Below, one piece after another: positions 1-13,910 of a DNA stretch of 64,000 nucleotides. Numbering within the stretch: position 1 is the first letter of the stretch; the number at the start of each line of letters is the position of its first letter. The notes under the pieces are model-generated. The model did no database searches. It was not told the origin of the DNA and worked only from the letters and a program-made list of their open reading frames with translations. The translations under genes and the position numbers were made by a program. The DNA lies in the NCBI GenBank assembly GCA_949825065.1, contig OX463855.1, positions 42,170,232-42,234,231 of the forward strand. Reading direction: 5' to 3'. This stretch comes from Odontocerum albicorne (taxonomy: Eukaryota; Arthropoda; Insecta; Trichoptera; Odontoceridae).

Positions 1-74
1 GAGACTTAGAGACGCCAAAAATTTTCGACTCACAAAACACTATATTTTTAGTTATTTGCGGGTTTTTAATATCG

Positions 75-89
75 CTGATCAATAATCAG
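75..89. other. Dyad symmetry in the satellite core (example copy)
   Basis: CTGAT-CAATA-ATCAG is a perfect inverted repeat with 5-bp arms and a 5-nt loop. It recurs in most monomers at the same place. It could form a small hairpin or cruciform, or be a site for a dimeric DNA-binding protein. Both roles are inference. Four bases later comes the palindrome TATTAATA at 94-101. Confidence 0.75.
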
Positions 90-93
90 TAAG

Positions 94-101
94 TATTAAT
101 A
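94..101. other. 8-bp palindrome in the satellite core (example copy)
   Basis: TATTAATA is a perfect palindrome found in most units just after the 15-bp dyad. A minority of units carry TATAAATA or TATTAAGA here, which breaks the symmetry (for example at 5222 and near 5977). No function can be assigned from sequence. Confidence 0.6.
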
Positions 102-3100
102 TGAAATCAAACAAAAAAAAATTGACGAAACTTGATAGTTTCTTATATATTGAGACTAATTGGCGCAAAAAATTTTCGTTTCACAAAACACTTTATTTTT
201 AGTTATTTGAGGGTTTTAAATATCGCTGATCAATAATCAGTAAGTATTAATATGAAATCAAACAAAAAAAAATTGACTAAACTTGATAGTGTCTTATATA
301 TTGAGACTTAAAGACGCAAAAAATTTTCGACTCACAAAACACTTTATTTTTAGTTATTTGAGGGTTTTTAATATCGCTGATCAATAATCAGTAAGTATTA
401 ATATGAAATCAAACAAAAAAAATTTGACTTAACTTGATAGTGTCTTATATATTGAGACTTAAAGACGCAAAAAATTTTCGACTCACAAAACACTTTATTT
501 TTAGTTATTTGAGGGTTTTTAATATCGCTGATCAATAATCAGTAAGTATTAATATGAAATCAAACAAAAAAAAATTGACTAAACTTGATAGTGTCTTATA
601 TATTGAGACTTAAAGACGCAAAAAATTTTCGACACACAAAACATTTTATTTTTAGTTATTTGAGGGTTTTTAATATCGCTGATCAATAATCAGTAAGTAT
701 TAATATGAAATCAAACAAAAAAAAATTGACGAAACTTGATAGTTTCTTATATATTGAGACTTAAAGACGCAAAAAATTTTCGACTCACAAAACACTGTAT
801 TTTTTGTTATTTGAGGGTTTTTAATATCGCTGATCAATAATCAGTAAGTATTAATATGAAATCAAACAAAAAAAAAATTGACTAAACTTGATTGTGTCTT
901 ATATATTGAGACTTAAAGACGCAAAAAATTTTCGACTCACAAAACACTTTATTTTTAGTTATTTGAGGGTTTTTAATATCGCTGATCAATAATCAGTAAG
1001 TATTAATATGAAATCAAACAAAAAAAAATTGACGAAACTTGATAGTTTCTTATATATTGAGACTAATTGGCGCAAAAAAATTTCGACTCACAAAACACTG
1101 TATTTTTAGTTATTTGAGGGTTTTTAATATCGCTGATCAATAATCAGTAAGTATTAATATGAAATCAAACAAAAAAAAATTGACTTAACTTGATAGTGTC
1201 TTATATATTGAGACTTAAAGACGCAAAAAATTTTCGACTCACAAAACACTTTATTTTTAGTTATTTGAAGGTTTTTAATATCGCTGATCAATAATCAGTA
1301 AGTATTAATATGAAATCAAATAAAAAAAAATTGACTAAACTTGATAGTGTCTTATATATTGAGACTTAAAGACGCAAAAAATTTTCGACTCACAAAACAC
1401 TTTATTTTTAGTTATTTGAGGGTTTTTAATATCGCTGATCAATAATCAGTAAGTATTAATATGAAATCAAACAAAAACAAAAATTGACGAAACTTGATAG
1501 TTTCTTATATATTGAGACTAATTGGCGCAAAAAAATTTTGACTCACAAAACACTGTATTTTTAGTTATTTGAGGGTTTTTAATATCGCTGATCAATAATA
1601 AGTAAGTATTAATATGAAATCAAACAAAAAAAATTTGACTTAACTTGATAGTGTCTTATATATTGAGACTTAAAGACGCAAAGAATTTTCGACTCACAAA
1701 ACACTTTATTTTTAGTTATTTGAAGGTTTTTAATATCGCTGATCAATAATCAGTAAGTATTAATATGAAATCAAATAAAAAAAATTGACTAAACTTGATA
1801 GTGTCTTATATATTGAGACTTAAAGACGCAAAAAATTTTCGACTCACAAAACACTTTATTTTTAGTTATTTGAGGGTTTTTAATATCGCTGATCAATAAT
1901 CAGTAAGTATTAATATGAAATCAAACAAAAAAAAATTGACGAAACTTGATAGTTTCTTATATATTGAGACTAATTGGCGCAAAAAATTTTCGACTCAAAA
2001 AACACTTTATTTTTAGTTATTTGAGGGTTTTTAATATCGCTGATCAATAATCAGTAAGTATTAATATGAAATCAAACAAAAAAAAATTACAAAACTTGAT
2101 AGTGTCTTATATATTGAGACTTAAAGACGCAAAAAATTTTCGACTCACAAAACACTTTATTTTTAGGTATTTGAGGGTTTTTAATATCGCTGATCAATAA
2201 TCAGTAAGTATTAATATGAAATCAAACAAAAAAAAATTGACAAAACTTGATAGTTTCTTATATATTGAGACTAATTGGCGCAAAACATTTTCGACTCACA
2301 AAACACTTGATTTTTAGTTATTTGAGGGTTTTTAATATCGCTGATCAATAATCAGTAAGTATTAATATGAAATCAATCAAAAAAAATTGACGAAACTTGA
2401 TAGTTTCTTATATATTGAGACTAATTGGCGCAAAAAATTTTCGACTCACAAAACACTTTATTTTTAGTTATTTGAGGGTTTTTAATATCGCTGATCAATA
2501 ATCAGTAAGTATTAATATGAAATCAAACAAAAAAAAATTGACGAAACTTGATAGTTTCTTATATATTGAGACTAATTGGCGCAAAAAATTTTAGACTCAC
2601 AAAACACTTTATTTTTAGTTATTTGAGGGTTTTTAATATCGCTGATCAATAATCAGTAAGTATAAATATGAAATCAAACAAAAAAAAATTGACAAAACTT
2701 GATAGTTTCTTATATATTGAGACTAATTGGCGCAAAACATTTTCGACTCACAAAACACTTTATTTTTAGTTATTTGAGGGTTTTTAATATCGCTGATCAA
2801 TAATCAGTAAGTATTAATATGAAATCAAACAAAAAAAATTGACGAAACTTGATAGTTTCTTATATATTGAGACTAATTGGCGCAAAAAATTTTCGACTCA
2901 CAAAACACTTTATTTTTAGTTATTTGAGGGTTTTTAATATCGCTGATCAATAATCAGTAAGTATTAATATGAAATCAAACAAAAAAAAATTTACAAAACT
3001 TGATAGTGTCTTATATATTGAGACTTAAATACGCAAAAAATTTTAGACTCACAAAACACTTTATTTTTAGTTATTTGAGGGTTTTTAATATCGCTGATCA

Positions 3101-3974
3101 ATAATCAGTAAGTATTAATATGAAATCAAACAAAAAAAAATTGACGAAACTTGAAAGTTTCCAATATATTGAGACTTAAAGACGCAAAAAAATTTCGACT
3201 CACAAAACACTTTATTTTTAGTTATTTGAGGGTTTTTAATATCGCTTATCAATAATCAGTAAGTATTTATATGAAATCAAACAAAAAAAATTGAATAAAC
3301 TTGATGGTGTCTTATATATTGAGACTTAGAGACGCCAAAAATTTTCGACTCACAAAACACTATATTTTTAGTTATTTGCGGGTTTTTAATATCGCTGATC
3401 AATAATCAGTAAGTATTAAGATGAAATCAAACAAAAAAAATTGACTAAACTTGATAGTGTCTTATATATTGAGACTTAAAGACGCAAAAAATTTTCGACT
3501 CACAAAACAATTTATTTTTAGTTATTTGAGGGTTTTTAATATCGCTGATCAATAATCAGTAAGTATTAATATGAAATCAAACAAAAAAAATTTGACTTAA
3601 CTTGATAGTGTCTTATATATTGAGACTTAAAGACGCAAAAAATTTTCGACTCACAAAACACTTTATTTTTAGTTATTTGAGGGTTTATAATATCGCTGAT
3701 CAATAATCAGTAAGTATTAATATGAAATCAAACAACAAAAAATTGACGAAACTTGATAGTTGTTTATATTGAGACGAAAATTTGCAAAAAATTTTCGACT
3801 CACAAAACACTTTATTTTTAGTTATTTGAGGGTTTTTAATATCGCTGATCAATAATCAGTAAGTATTAATATGATATCAAACAAAAAAAATTAGACTAAA
3901 CTTGATAGTGTCTTATATATTGAGACTTAAAGACGCCAAAAATTTTCGACTCACAAAACATTTTATTTTTAGTT

Positions 3975-6900
3975 ATTTGAGGGTTTTTAATATCGCTGAT
4001 CAATAATCAGTAAGTATTAATATGAAATCAAACAAAAAAAAAAATTGACGAAACTTGATAGTTTCTTATATATTGAGACTAATTGGCGCAAAAAAATTTC
4101 GACTCACAAAACACTGTATTTTTAGTTATTTGAGGGTTTTTAATATCGCTGATCAATAATAAGTAAGTATTAATATGAAATCAAACAAAAAAAATTTGAC
4201 TTAACTTGATAGTGTCTTATATATTGAGACTTAAAGACGCAAAGAATTTTCGACTCACAAAACACTTTATTTTTAGTTATTTGAAGGTTTTTAATATCGC
4301 TGATCAATAATCAGTAAGTATTAATATGAAATCAAACAAAAAAAAATTGACGAAACTTGATAGTTTCTTATATATTGAGACTAATTGGCGCAAAAAATTT
4401 TAGACTCACAAAACACTTTATTTTTAGTTATTTGAGGGTTTTTAATATCGCTGATCAATAATCAGTAAGTATAAATATGAAATCAAACAAAAAAAAATTG
4501 ACAAAACTTGATAGTTTCTTATATATTGAGACTAATTGGCGCAAAACATTTTCGACTCACAAAACACTTTATTTTTAGTTATTTGAGGGTTTTTAATATC
4601 GCTGATCAATAATCAGTAAGTATTAATATGAAATCAAACAAAAAAAATTGACGAAACTTGATAGTTTCTTATATATTGAGACTAATTGGCGCAAAAAATT
4701 TTCGACTCACAAAACACTTTATTTTTAGTTATTTGAGGGTTTTTAATATCGCTGATCAATAATCAGTAAGTATTAATATGAAATCAAACAAAAAAAATTT
4801 TTCAAAACTTGATAGTGTCTTATATATTGAGACTTAAATACGCAAAAAATTTTAGACTCACAAAACACTTTATTTTTAGTTATTTGAGGGTTTTTAATAT
4901 CGCTGATCAATAATCAGTAAGTATTAATATGAAATCAAACAAAAAAAAATTGACGAAACTTGAAAGTTTCCAATATATTGAGACTTAAAGACGCAAAAAA
5001 ATTTCGACTCACAAAACACTTTATTTTTAGTTATTTGAGGGTTTTTAATATCGCTTATCAATAATCAGTAAGTATTAATATGAAATCAAACAAAAAAAAT
5101 TGAATAAACTTGATGGTGTCTTATATATTGAGACTTAGAGACGCCAAAAATTTTCGACTCACAAAACACTATATTTTTAGTTATTTGCGGGTTTTTAATA
5201 TCGCTGATCAATAATCAGTAAGTATAAATATGAAATCAAACAAAAAAAAATTGACAAAACTTGATAGTTTCTTATATATTGAGACTAATTGGCGCAAAAC
5301 ATTTTCGACTCACAAAACACTTTATTTTTAGTTATTTGAGGGTTTTTAATATCGCTGATCAATAATCAGTAAGTATTAATATGAAATCAAACAAAAAAAA
5401 TTGACGAAACTTGATAGTTTCTTATATATTGAGACTAATTGGCGCAAAAAATTTTCGACTCACAAAACACTTTATTTTTAGTTATTTGAGGGTTTTTAAT
5501 ATCGCTGATCAATAATCAGTAAGTATTAATATGAAATCAAACAAAAAAAATTTTTCAAAACTTGATAGTGTCTTATATATTGAGACTTAAATACGCAAAA
5601 AATTTTAGACTCACAAAACACTTTATTTTTAGTTATTTGAGGGTTTTTAATATCGCTGATCAATAATCAGTAAGTATTAATATGAAATCAAACAAAAAAA
5701 AATTGACGAAACTTGAAAGTTTCCAATATATTGAGACTTAAAGACGCAAAAAAATTTCGACTCACAAAACACTTTATTTTTAGTTATTTGAGGGTTTTTA
5801 ATATCGCTTATCAATAATCAGTAAGTATTAATATGAAATCAAACAAAAAAAATTGAATAAACTTGATGGTGTCTTATATATTGAGACTTAGAGACGCCAA
5901 AAATTTTCGACTCACAAAACACTATATTTTTAGTTATTTGCGGGTTTTTAATATCGCTGATCAATAATCAGTAAGTATTAAGATGAAATCAAACAAAAAA
6001 AATTGACTAAACTTGATAGTGTCTTATATATTGAGACTTAAAGACGCAAAAAATTTTCGACTCACAAAACAATTTATTTTTAGTTATTTGAGGGTTTTTA
6101 ATATCGCTGATCAATAATCAGTAAGTATTAATATGAAATCAAACAAAAAAAAATTGACGAAACTTGATAGTTTCTTATATATTGAGACTAATTGGCGCAA
6201 AAAATTTTCGACTCACAAAACACTTTATTTTTAGTTATTTGAGGGTTTTTAATATCGCTGATCAATAATCAGTAAGTATTAATATGAAATCAAACAAAAA
6301 AAATTTGACTTAACTTGATAGTGTCTTATATATTGAGACTTAAAGACGCAAAAAATTTTCGACTCACAAAACACTTTATTTTTAGTTATTTGAGGGTTTA
6401 TAATATCGCTGATCAATAATCAGTAAGTATTAATATGAAATCAAACAACAAAAAATTGACGAAACTTGATAGTTGTTTATATTGAGACGAAAATTTGCAA
6501 AAAATTTTCGACTCACAAAACACTTTATTTTTAGTTATTTGAGGGTTTTTAATATCGCTGATCAATAATCAGTAAGTATTAATATGATATCAAACAAAAA
6601 AAATTAGACTAAACTTGATAGTGTCTTATATATTGAGACTTAAAGACGCCAAAAATTTTCGACTCACAAAACATTTTATTTTTAGTTATTTGAGGGTTTT
6701 TAATATCGCTGATCAATAATCAGTAAGTATTAATATGAAATCAAACAAAAAAAAATTGACGAAACTTGATATTTTCTTATATATTGAGACTAATTGGCGC
6801 AAAAAATTTTCGTTTCACAAAACACTTTATTTTTAGTTATTTGAGGGTTTTTAATATCGCTGATCAATAAGCAGTAAGTATTAATATGAAATCAAACAAA

Positions 6901-8310
6901 AAAAAATTGACTAAACTTGATAGTGTCTTATATATTGAGACTTAAAGACGCCAAAAATTTTCGACTGACAAAACACTTTATTTTTAGTTATTTGAGGGTT
7001 TTTAATATCGCTGATCAATAATCAGTAAGTATTAATATGAAATCAAACAAAAAAAATTTGACTTAACTTGATAGTGTCTTATATATTGAGACTTAAAGAC
7101 GCAAAAAATTTTCGACTCACAAAACACTTTATTTTTAGTTATTTGAAGGTTTTTAATATCGCTGATCAATAATCAGTAAGTATTAATATGAAATCAAATA
7201 AAAAAAAATTGACTAAACTTGATAGTGTCTTATATATTGAGACTTAAAGACGCAAAAAATTTTCGACTCACAAAACACTTTATTTTTAGTTATTTGAGGG
7301 TTTTTAATATCGCTGATCAATAATCAGTAAGTATTAATATGAAATCAAACAAAAAAAAAAATTGACGAAACTTGATAGTTTCTTATATATTGAGACTAAT
7401 TGGCGCAAAAAAATTTCGACTCACAAAACACTGTATTTTTAGTTATTTGAGGGTTTTTAATATCGCTGATCAATAATAAGTAAGTATTAATATGAAATCA
7501 AACAAAAAAAAATTGACTTAACTTGATAGTGTCTTATATATTGAGACTTAAAGACGCAAAAAATTTTCGACTCATAAAACACTTTATTTTTAGTTATTTG
7601 AAGGTTTTTAATATCGCTGATCAATAATCAGTAAGTATTAATATGAAATCAAATAAAAAAAATTGACTAAACTTGATAGTGTCTTATATATTGAGACTTA
7701 AAGACGCAAAAAATTTTCGACTCACAAAACACTTTATTTTTAGTTATTTGAGGGTTTTTAATATCGCTGATCAATAATCAGTAAGTATTAATATGAAATC
7801 AAACAAAAAAAAATTGACGAAACTTGATAGTTTCTTATATATTGAGACTAATTGGCGCAAAAAATTTCCGACTCACAAAACACTTTATTTTTAGTTATTT
7901 GAGGGTTTTTAATATCGCTGATCAATAATCAGTAAGTATTAATATGAAATCAAACAAAAAAAAATTGACTAAACTTGATGGTGTCTTATATATTGAGACT
8001 TAGAGACGCCAAAAATTTTCGACTCACAAAACACTATATTTTTAGTTATTTGCGGGTTTTTAATATCGCTGATCAATAATCAGTAAGTATTAATATGAAA
8101 TCAAACAAAAAAAAATTGACGAAACTTGATAGTTTCTTATATATTGAGACTAATTGGCGCAAAAAATTTTCGACTCACAAAACACTTTATTTTTAGTTAT
8201 TTGAGGGTTTTTAATATCGCTGATCAATAATCAGTAAGTATTAATATGAAATCAAACAAAAAAAAATTGACGAAACTTGATAGTTTCTTATATATTGAGA
8301 CTAATTGGCG
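3975..8310. repeat. Higher-order block, left copy
   Basis: Rare variants occur here in the same order as in 9864-13446. The offset is 5,889 bp up to about 5221 and 5,136 bp after it. Examples are CGCAAAGAATTTT at 4239/10128, TTTTAGACTC near 4400/10289, TTTTTCAAAAC at 5551/10687, the short GACGAAAATTTGC unit at 6486/11622 and TCGACTGACAAAAC at 6961/12097. The 753-bp change of offset is explained by an extra tandem unit inside this copy (4469-5974). The copies are whole segments of many monomers, which indicates unequal crossing-over or segmental amplification. Confidence 0.85.
4469..5974. repeat. 753-bp (5-monomer) tandem duplication
   Basis: 4469-5221 and 5222-5974 carry the same five-monomer series. 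Matched markers 753 bp apart are GTATAAATATG at 4469 and 5222, TTTTTCAAAAC at 4798 and 5551, and GAGACTTAGAGACGCC at 5130 and 5883. The monomer at the join is a hybrid. Its first part is the TTTGCGGG type and its end is the GTATAAATATG type, as expected of an unequal exchange junction. Confidence 0.85.
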
Positions 8311-8320
8311 CAAAAAATTT

Positions 8321-10125
8321 CCGACTCACAAAACACTTTATTTTTAGTTATTTGAGGGTTTTTAATATCGCTGATCAATAATCAGTAAGTATTAATATGA
8401 AATCAAACAAAAAAAATTGACGAAACTTGATAGTTTCTTATATATTGAGACTAATTGGCGCAAAAAATTTTCGACTCACAAAACACTTTATTTTTAGTTA
8501 TTTGAGGGTTTTTAATATCGCTGATCAATAATCAGTAAGTATTAATATGAAATCAAACAAAAAAAAATTGACGAAACTTGAAAGTTTCCAATATATTGAG
8601 ACTTAAAGACGCAAAAAAATTTCGACTCACAAAACACTTTATTTTTAGTTATTTGAGGGTTTTTAATATCGCTTATCAATAATCAGTAAGTATTAATATG
8701 AAATCAAACAAAAAAAATTGAATAAACTTGATGGTGTCTTATATATTGAGACTTAGAGACGCCAAAAATTTTCGACTCACAAAACACTATATTTTTAGTT
8801 ATTTGCGGGTTTTTAATATCGCTGATCAATAATCAGTAAGTATTAAGATGAAATCAAACAAAAAAAAATTGACTAAACTTGATAGTGTCTTATATATTGA
8901 GACTTAAAGACGCAAAAAATTTTCGACTCACAAAACAATTTATTTTTAGTTATTTGAGGGTTTTTAATATCGCTGATCAATAATCAGTAAGTATTAATAT
9001 GAAATCAAACAAAAAAAAATTGACGAAACTTGATAGTTTCTTATATATTGAGACTAATTGGCGCAAAAAATTTTCGACTCACAAAACACTTTATTTTTAG
9101 TTATTTGAGGGTTTTTAATATCGCTGATCAATAATCAGTAAGTATTAATATGAAATCAAACAAAAAAAAAAAATTGACGAAACTTGATAGTTTCTTATAT
9201 ATTGAGACTAATTGGCGCAAAAAAATTTCGACTCACAAAACACTGTATTTTTAGTTATTTGAGGGTTTTTAATATCGCTGATCAATAATAAGTAAGTATT
9301 AATATGAAATCAAACAAAAAAAATTTGACTTAACTTGATAGTGTCTTATATATTGAGACTTAAAGACGCAAAAAATTTTCGACTCACAAAACACTTTATT
9401 TTTAGTTATTTGAGGGTTTTTAATATCGCTGATCAATAATCAGTAAGTATTAATATGAAATCAAACAAAAAAAAAAAATTGACGAAACTTGATAGTTTCT
9501 TATATATTGAGACTAATTGGCGCAAAAAAATTTCGACTCACAAAACACTGTATTTTTAGTTATTTGAGGGTTTTTAATATCGCTGATCAATAATCAGTAA
9601 GTATTAATATGAAATCAAACAAAAAAAATTTGACTTAACTTGATAGTGTCTTATATATTGCGACTTAAAGACGCAAAAAATTTTCGACTCACAAAACACT
9701 TTATTTTTAGTTATTTGAAGGTTTTTAATATCGCTGATCAATAATCAGTAAGTATTAATATGAAATCAAATAAAAAAAAATTGACTAAACTTGATAGTGT
9801 CTTATATATTGAGACTTAAAGACGCAAAATATTTTCGACTCACAAAACACTTTATTTTTAGTTATTTGAGGGTTTTTAATATCGCTGATCAATAATCAGT
9901 AAGTATTAATATGAAATCAAACAAAAAAAAAAATTGACGAAACTTGATAGTTTCTTATATATTGAGACTAATTGGCGCAAAAAAATTTCGACTCACAAAA
10001 CACTGTATTTTTAGTTATTTGAGGGTTTTTAATATCGCTGATCAATAATAAGTAAGTATTAATATGAAATCAAACAAAAAAAATTTGACTTAACTTGATA
10101 GTGTCTTATATATTGAGACTTAAAG
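8321..10125. repeat. Higher-order block, copy 1 (5,590-bp offset)
   Basis: This segment repeats at 13911-15715. Markers with an identical offset of 5,590 bp are CCGACTCACA at 8321/13911, CGACTTAAAG after TATATTG at 9661/15251, and GACGCAAAATATTTTC at 9821/15411. It follows the first large block directly. The offset is 454 bp (three monomers) larger than in the preceding block, so three monomers were gained between the copies or lost from the other one. Confidence 0.8.
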
Positions 10126-13100
10126 ACGCAAAGAATTTTCGACTCACAAAACACTTTATTTTTAGTTATTTGAAGGTTTTTAATATCGCTGATCAATAAT
10201 CAGTAAGTATTAATATGAAATCAAACAAAAAAAAATTGACGAAACTTGATAGTTTCTTATATATTGAGACTAATTGGCGCAAAAAATTTTAGACTCACAA
10301 AACACTTTATTTTTAGTTATTTGAGGGTTTTTAATATCGCTGATCAATAATCAGTAAGTATAAATATGAAATCAAACAAAAAAAAATTGACAAAACTTGA
10401 TAGTTTCTTATATATTGAGACTAATTGGCGCAAAACATTTTCGACTCACAAAACACTTTATTTTTAGTTATTTGAGGGTTTTTAATATCGCTGATCAATA
10501 ATCAGTAAGTATTAATATGAAATCAAACAAAAAAAATTGACGAAACTTGATAGTTTCTTATATATTGAGACTAATTGGCGCAAAAAATTTTCGACTCACA
10601 AAACACTTTATTTTTAGTTATTTGAGGGTTTTTAATATCGCTGATCAATAATCAGTAAGTATTAATATGAAATCAAACAAAAAAAATTTTTCAAAACTTG
10701 ATAGTGTCTTATATATTGAGACTTAAATACGCAAAAAATTTTAGACTCACAAAACACTTTATTTTTAGTTATTTGAGGGTTTTTAATATCGCTGATCAAT
10801 AATCAGTAAGTATTAATATGAAATCAAACAAAAAAAAATTGACGAAACTTGAAAGTTTCCAATATATTGAGACTTAAAGACGCAAAAAAATTTCGACTCA
10901 CAAAACACTTTATTTTTAGTTATTTGAGGGTTTTTAATATCGCTTATCAATAATCAGTAAGTATTAATATGAAATCAAACAAAAAAAATTGAATAAACTT
11001 GATGGTGTCTTATATATTGAGACTTAGAGACGCCAAAAATTTTCGACTCACAAAACACTATATTTTTAGTTATTTGCGGGTTTTTAATATCGCTGATCAA
11101 TAATCAGTAAGTATTAAGATGAAATCAAACAAAAAAAATTGACTAAACTTGATAGTGTCTTATATATTGAGACTTAAAGACGCAAAAAATTTTCGACTCA
11201 CAAAACAATTTATTTTTAGTTATTTGAGGGTTTTTAATATCGCTGATCAATAATCAGTAAGTATTAATATGAAATCAAACAAAAAAAAATTGACGAAACT
11301 TGATAGTTTCTTATATATTGAGACTAATTGGCGCAAAAAATTTTCGACTCACAAAACACTTTATTTTTAGTTATTTGAGGGTTTTTAATATCGCTGATCA
11401 ATAATCAGTAAGTATTAATATGAAATCAAACAAAAAAAATTTGACTTAACTTGATAGTGTCTTATATATTGAGACTTAAAGACGCAAAAAATTTTCGACT
11501 CACAAAACACTTTATTTTTAGTTATTTGAGGGTTTATAATATCGCTGATCAATAATCAGTAAGTATTAATATGAAATCAAACAACAAAAAATTGACGAAA
11601 CTTGATAGTTGTTTATATTGAGACGAAAATTTGCAAAAAATTTTCGACTCACAAAACACTTTATTTTTAGTTATTTGAGGGTTTTTAATATCGCTGATCA
11701 ATAATCAGTAAGTATTAATATGATATCAAACAAAAAAAATTAGACTAAACTTGATAGTGTCTTATATATTGAGACTTAAAGACGCCAAAAATTTTCGACT
11801 CACAAAACATTTTATTTTTAGTTATTTGAGGGTTTTTAATATCGCTGATCAATAATCAGTAAGTATTAATATGAAATCAAACAAAAAAAAATTGACGAAA
11901 CTTGATATTTTCTTATATATTGAGACTAATTGGCGCAAAAAATTTTCGTTTCACAAAACACTTTATTTTTAGTTATTTGAGGGTTTTTAATATCGCTGAT
12001 CAATAAGCAGTAAGTATTAATATGAAATCAAACAAAAAAAAATTGACTAAACTTGATAGTGTCTTATATATTGAGACTTAAAGACGCCAAAAATTTTCGA
12101 CTGACAAAACACTTTATTTTTAGTTATTTGAGGGTTTTTAATATCGCTGATCAATAATCAGTAAGTATTAATATGAAATCAAACAAAAAAAATTTGACTT
12201 AACTTGATAGTGTCTTATATATTGAGACTTAAAGACGCAAAAAATTTTCGACTCACAAAACACTTTATTTTTAGTTATTTGAAGGTTTTTAATATCGCTG
12301 ATCAATAATCAGTAAGTATTAATATGAAATCAAATAAAAAAAAATTGACTAAACTTGATAGTGTCTTATATATTGAGACTTAAAGACGCAAAAAATTTTC
12401 GACTCACAAAACACTTTATTTTTAGTTATTTGAGGGTTTTTAATATCGCTGATCAATAATCAGTAAGTATTAATATGAAATCAAACAAAAAAAAAAATTG
12501 ACGAAACTTGATAGTTTCTTATATATTGAGACTAATTGGCGCAAAAAAATTTCGACTCACAAAACACTGTATTTTTAGTTATTTGAGGGTTTTTAATATC
12601 GCTGATCAATAATAAGTAAGTATTAATATGAAATCAAACAAAAAAAAATTGACTTAACTTGATAGTGTCTTATATATTGAGACTTAAAGACGCAAAAAAT
12701 TTTCGACTCATAAAACACTTTATTTTTAGTTATTTGAAGGTTTTTAATATCGCTGATCAATAATCAGTAAGTATTAATATGAAATCAAATAAAAAAAATT
12801 GACTAAACTTGATAGTGTCTTATATATTGAGACTTAAAGACGCAAAAAATTTTCGACTCACAAAACACTTTATTTTTAGTTATTTGAGGGTTTTTAATAT
12901 CGCTGATCAATAATCAGTAAGTATTAATATGAAATCAAACAAAAAAAAATTGACGAAACTTGATAGTTTCTTATATATTGAGACTAATTGGCGCAAAAAA
13001 TTTCCGACTCACAAAACACTTTATTTTTAGTTATTTGAGGGTTTTTAATATCGCTGATCAATAATCAGTAAGTATTAATATGAAATCAAACAAAAAAAAA

Positions 13101-13446
13101 TTGACTAAACTTGATGGTGTCTTATATATTGAGACTTAGAGACGCCAAAAATTTTCGACTCACAAAACACTATATTTTTAGTTATTTGCGGGTTTTTAAT
13201 ATCGCTGATCAATAATCAGTAAGTATTAATATGAAATCAAACAAAAAAAAATTGACGAAACTTGATAGTTTCTTATATATTGAGACTAATTGGCGCAAAA
13301 AATTTTCGACTCACAAAACACTTTATTTTTAGTTATTTGAGGGTTTTTAATATCGCTGATCAATAATCAGTAAGTATTAATATGAAATCAAACAAAAAAA
13401 AATTGACGAAACTTGATAGTTTCTTATATATTGAGACTAATTGGCG
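9864..13446. repeat. Higher-order block, right copy of 3975-8310
   Basis: This is the partner of the block at 3975-8310 and carries the same ordered set of rare monomer variants. It lacks the 753-bp internal tandem duplication seen in the left copy. Its right edge is near 13446. There the left copy has TTTCCGACTC while this copy has the CACTGTATTT class. Confidence 0.8.
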
Positions 13447-13910
13447 CAAAAAAATTTCGACTCACAAAACACTGTATTTTTAGTTATTTGAGGGTTTTTA
13501 ATATCGCTGATCAATAATCAGTAAGTATTAATATGAAATCAAACAAAAAAAATTTGACTTAACTTGATAGTGTCTTATATATTGCGACTTAAAGACGCAA
13601 AAAATTTTCGACTCACAAAACACTTTATTTTTAGTTATTTGAAGGTTTTTAATATCGCTGATCAATAATCAGTAAGTATTAATATGAAATCAAATAAAAA
13701 AAAAATTGACTAAACTTGATAGTGTCTTATATATTGAGACTTAAAGACGCAAAAAATTTTCGACTCACAAAACACTTTATTTTTAGTTATTTGAGGGTTT
13801 TTAATATCGCTGATCAATAATCAGTAAGTATTAATATGAAATCAAACAAAAAAAAATTGACGAAACTTGATAGTTTCTTATATATTGAGACTAATTGGCG
13901 CAAAAAATTT

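Larger units (their letters stand above)
1..151. repeat. Representative satellite monomer
   Basis: This is the first complete unit in the window, counted from GAGACT to the next GAGACT at 152. Bases 1-45 and about 118-151 are the variable part, where class-defining differences lie. Bases about 44-112 form a core that hardly changes between units, apart from the GAGGG/GCGGG/GAAGG position near 58-62. The A-run near 113-121 varies in length between units. A/T tracts near 17-25, 34-37, 45-50, 63-67 and 113-121 could give the DNA intrinsic bending, but this was not calculated. The unit length is close to one nucleosome core (147 bp), a common feature of satellites. Confidence 0.9.

Noticed and set aside
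25..41. CENP-B-box-like motif (TTCG....A) in the monomer
   Set aside because: TTCGACTCACAAAAC matches the TTCG....A half, but the required CGGG is AAAC here, so it is not a CENP-B box.
44..55. Yeast-type replication origin consensus in TTTTATTTTTAG
   Set aside because: The match is imperfect and expected by chance in DNA of about 75% AT. No replication role can be claimed.
121..151. Bacterial-looking promoter (TTGACG ... TATATT) in many monomers
   Set aside because: The resemblance to -35/-10 boxes is a by-product of AT-rich sequence. The mariner and the satellite organisation point to a eukaryotic genome, and no gene follows.
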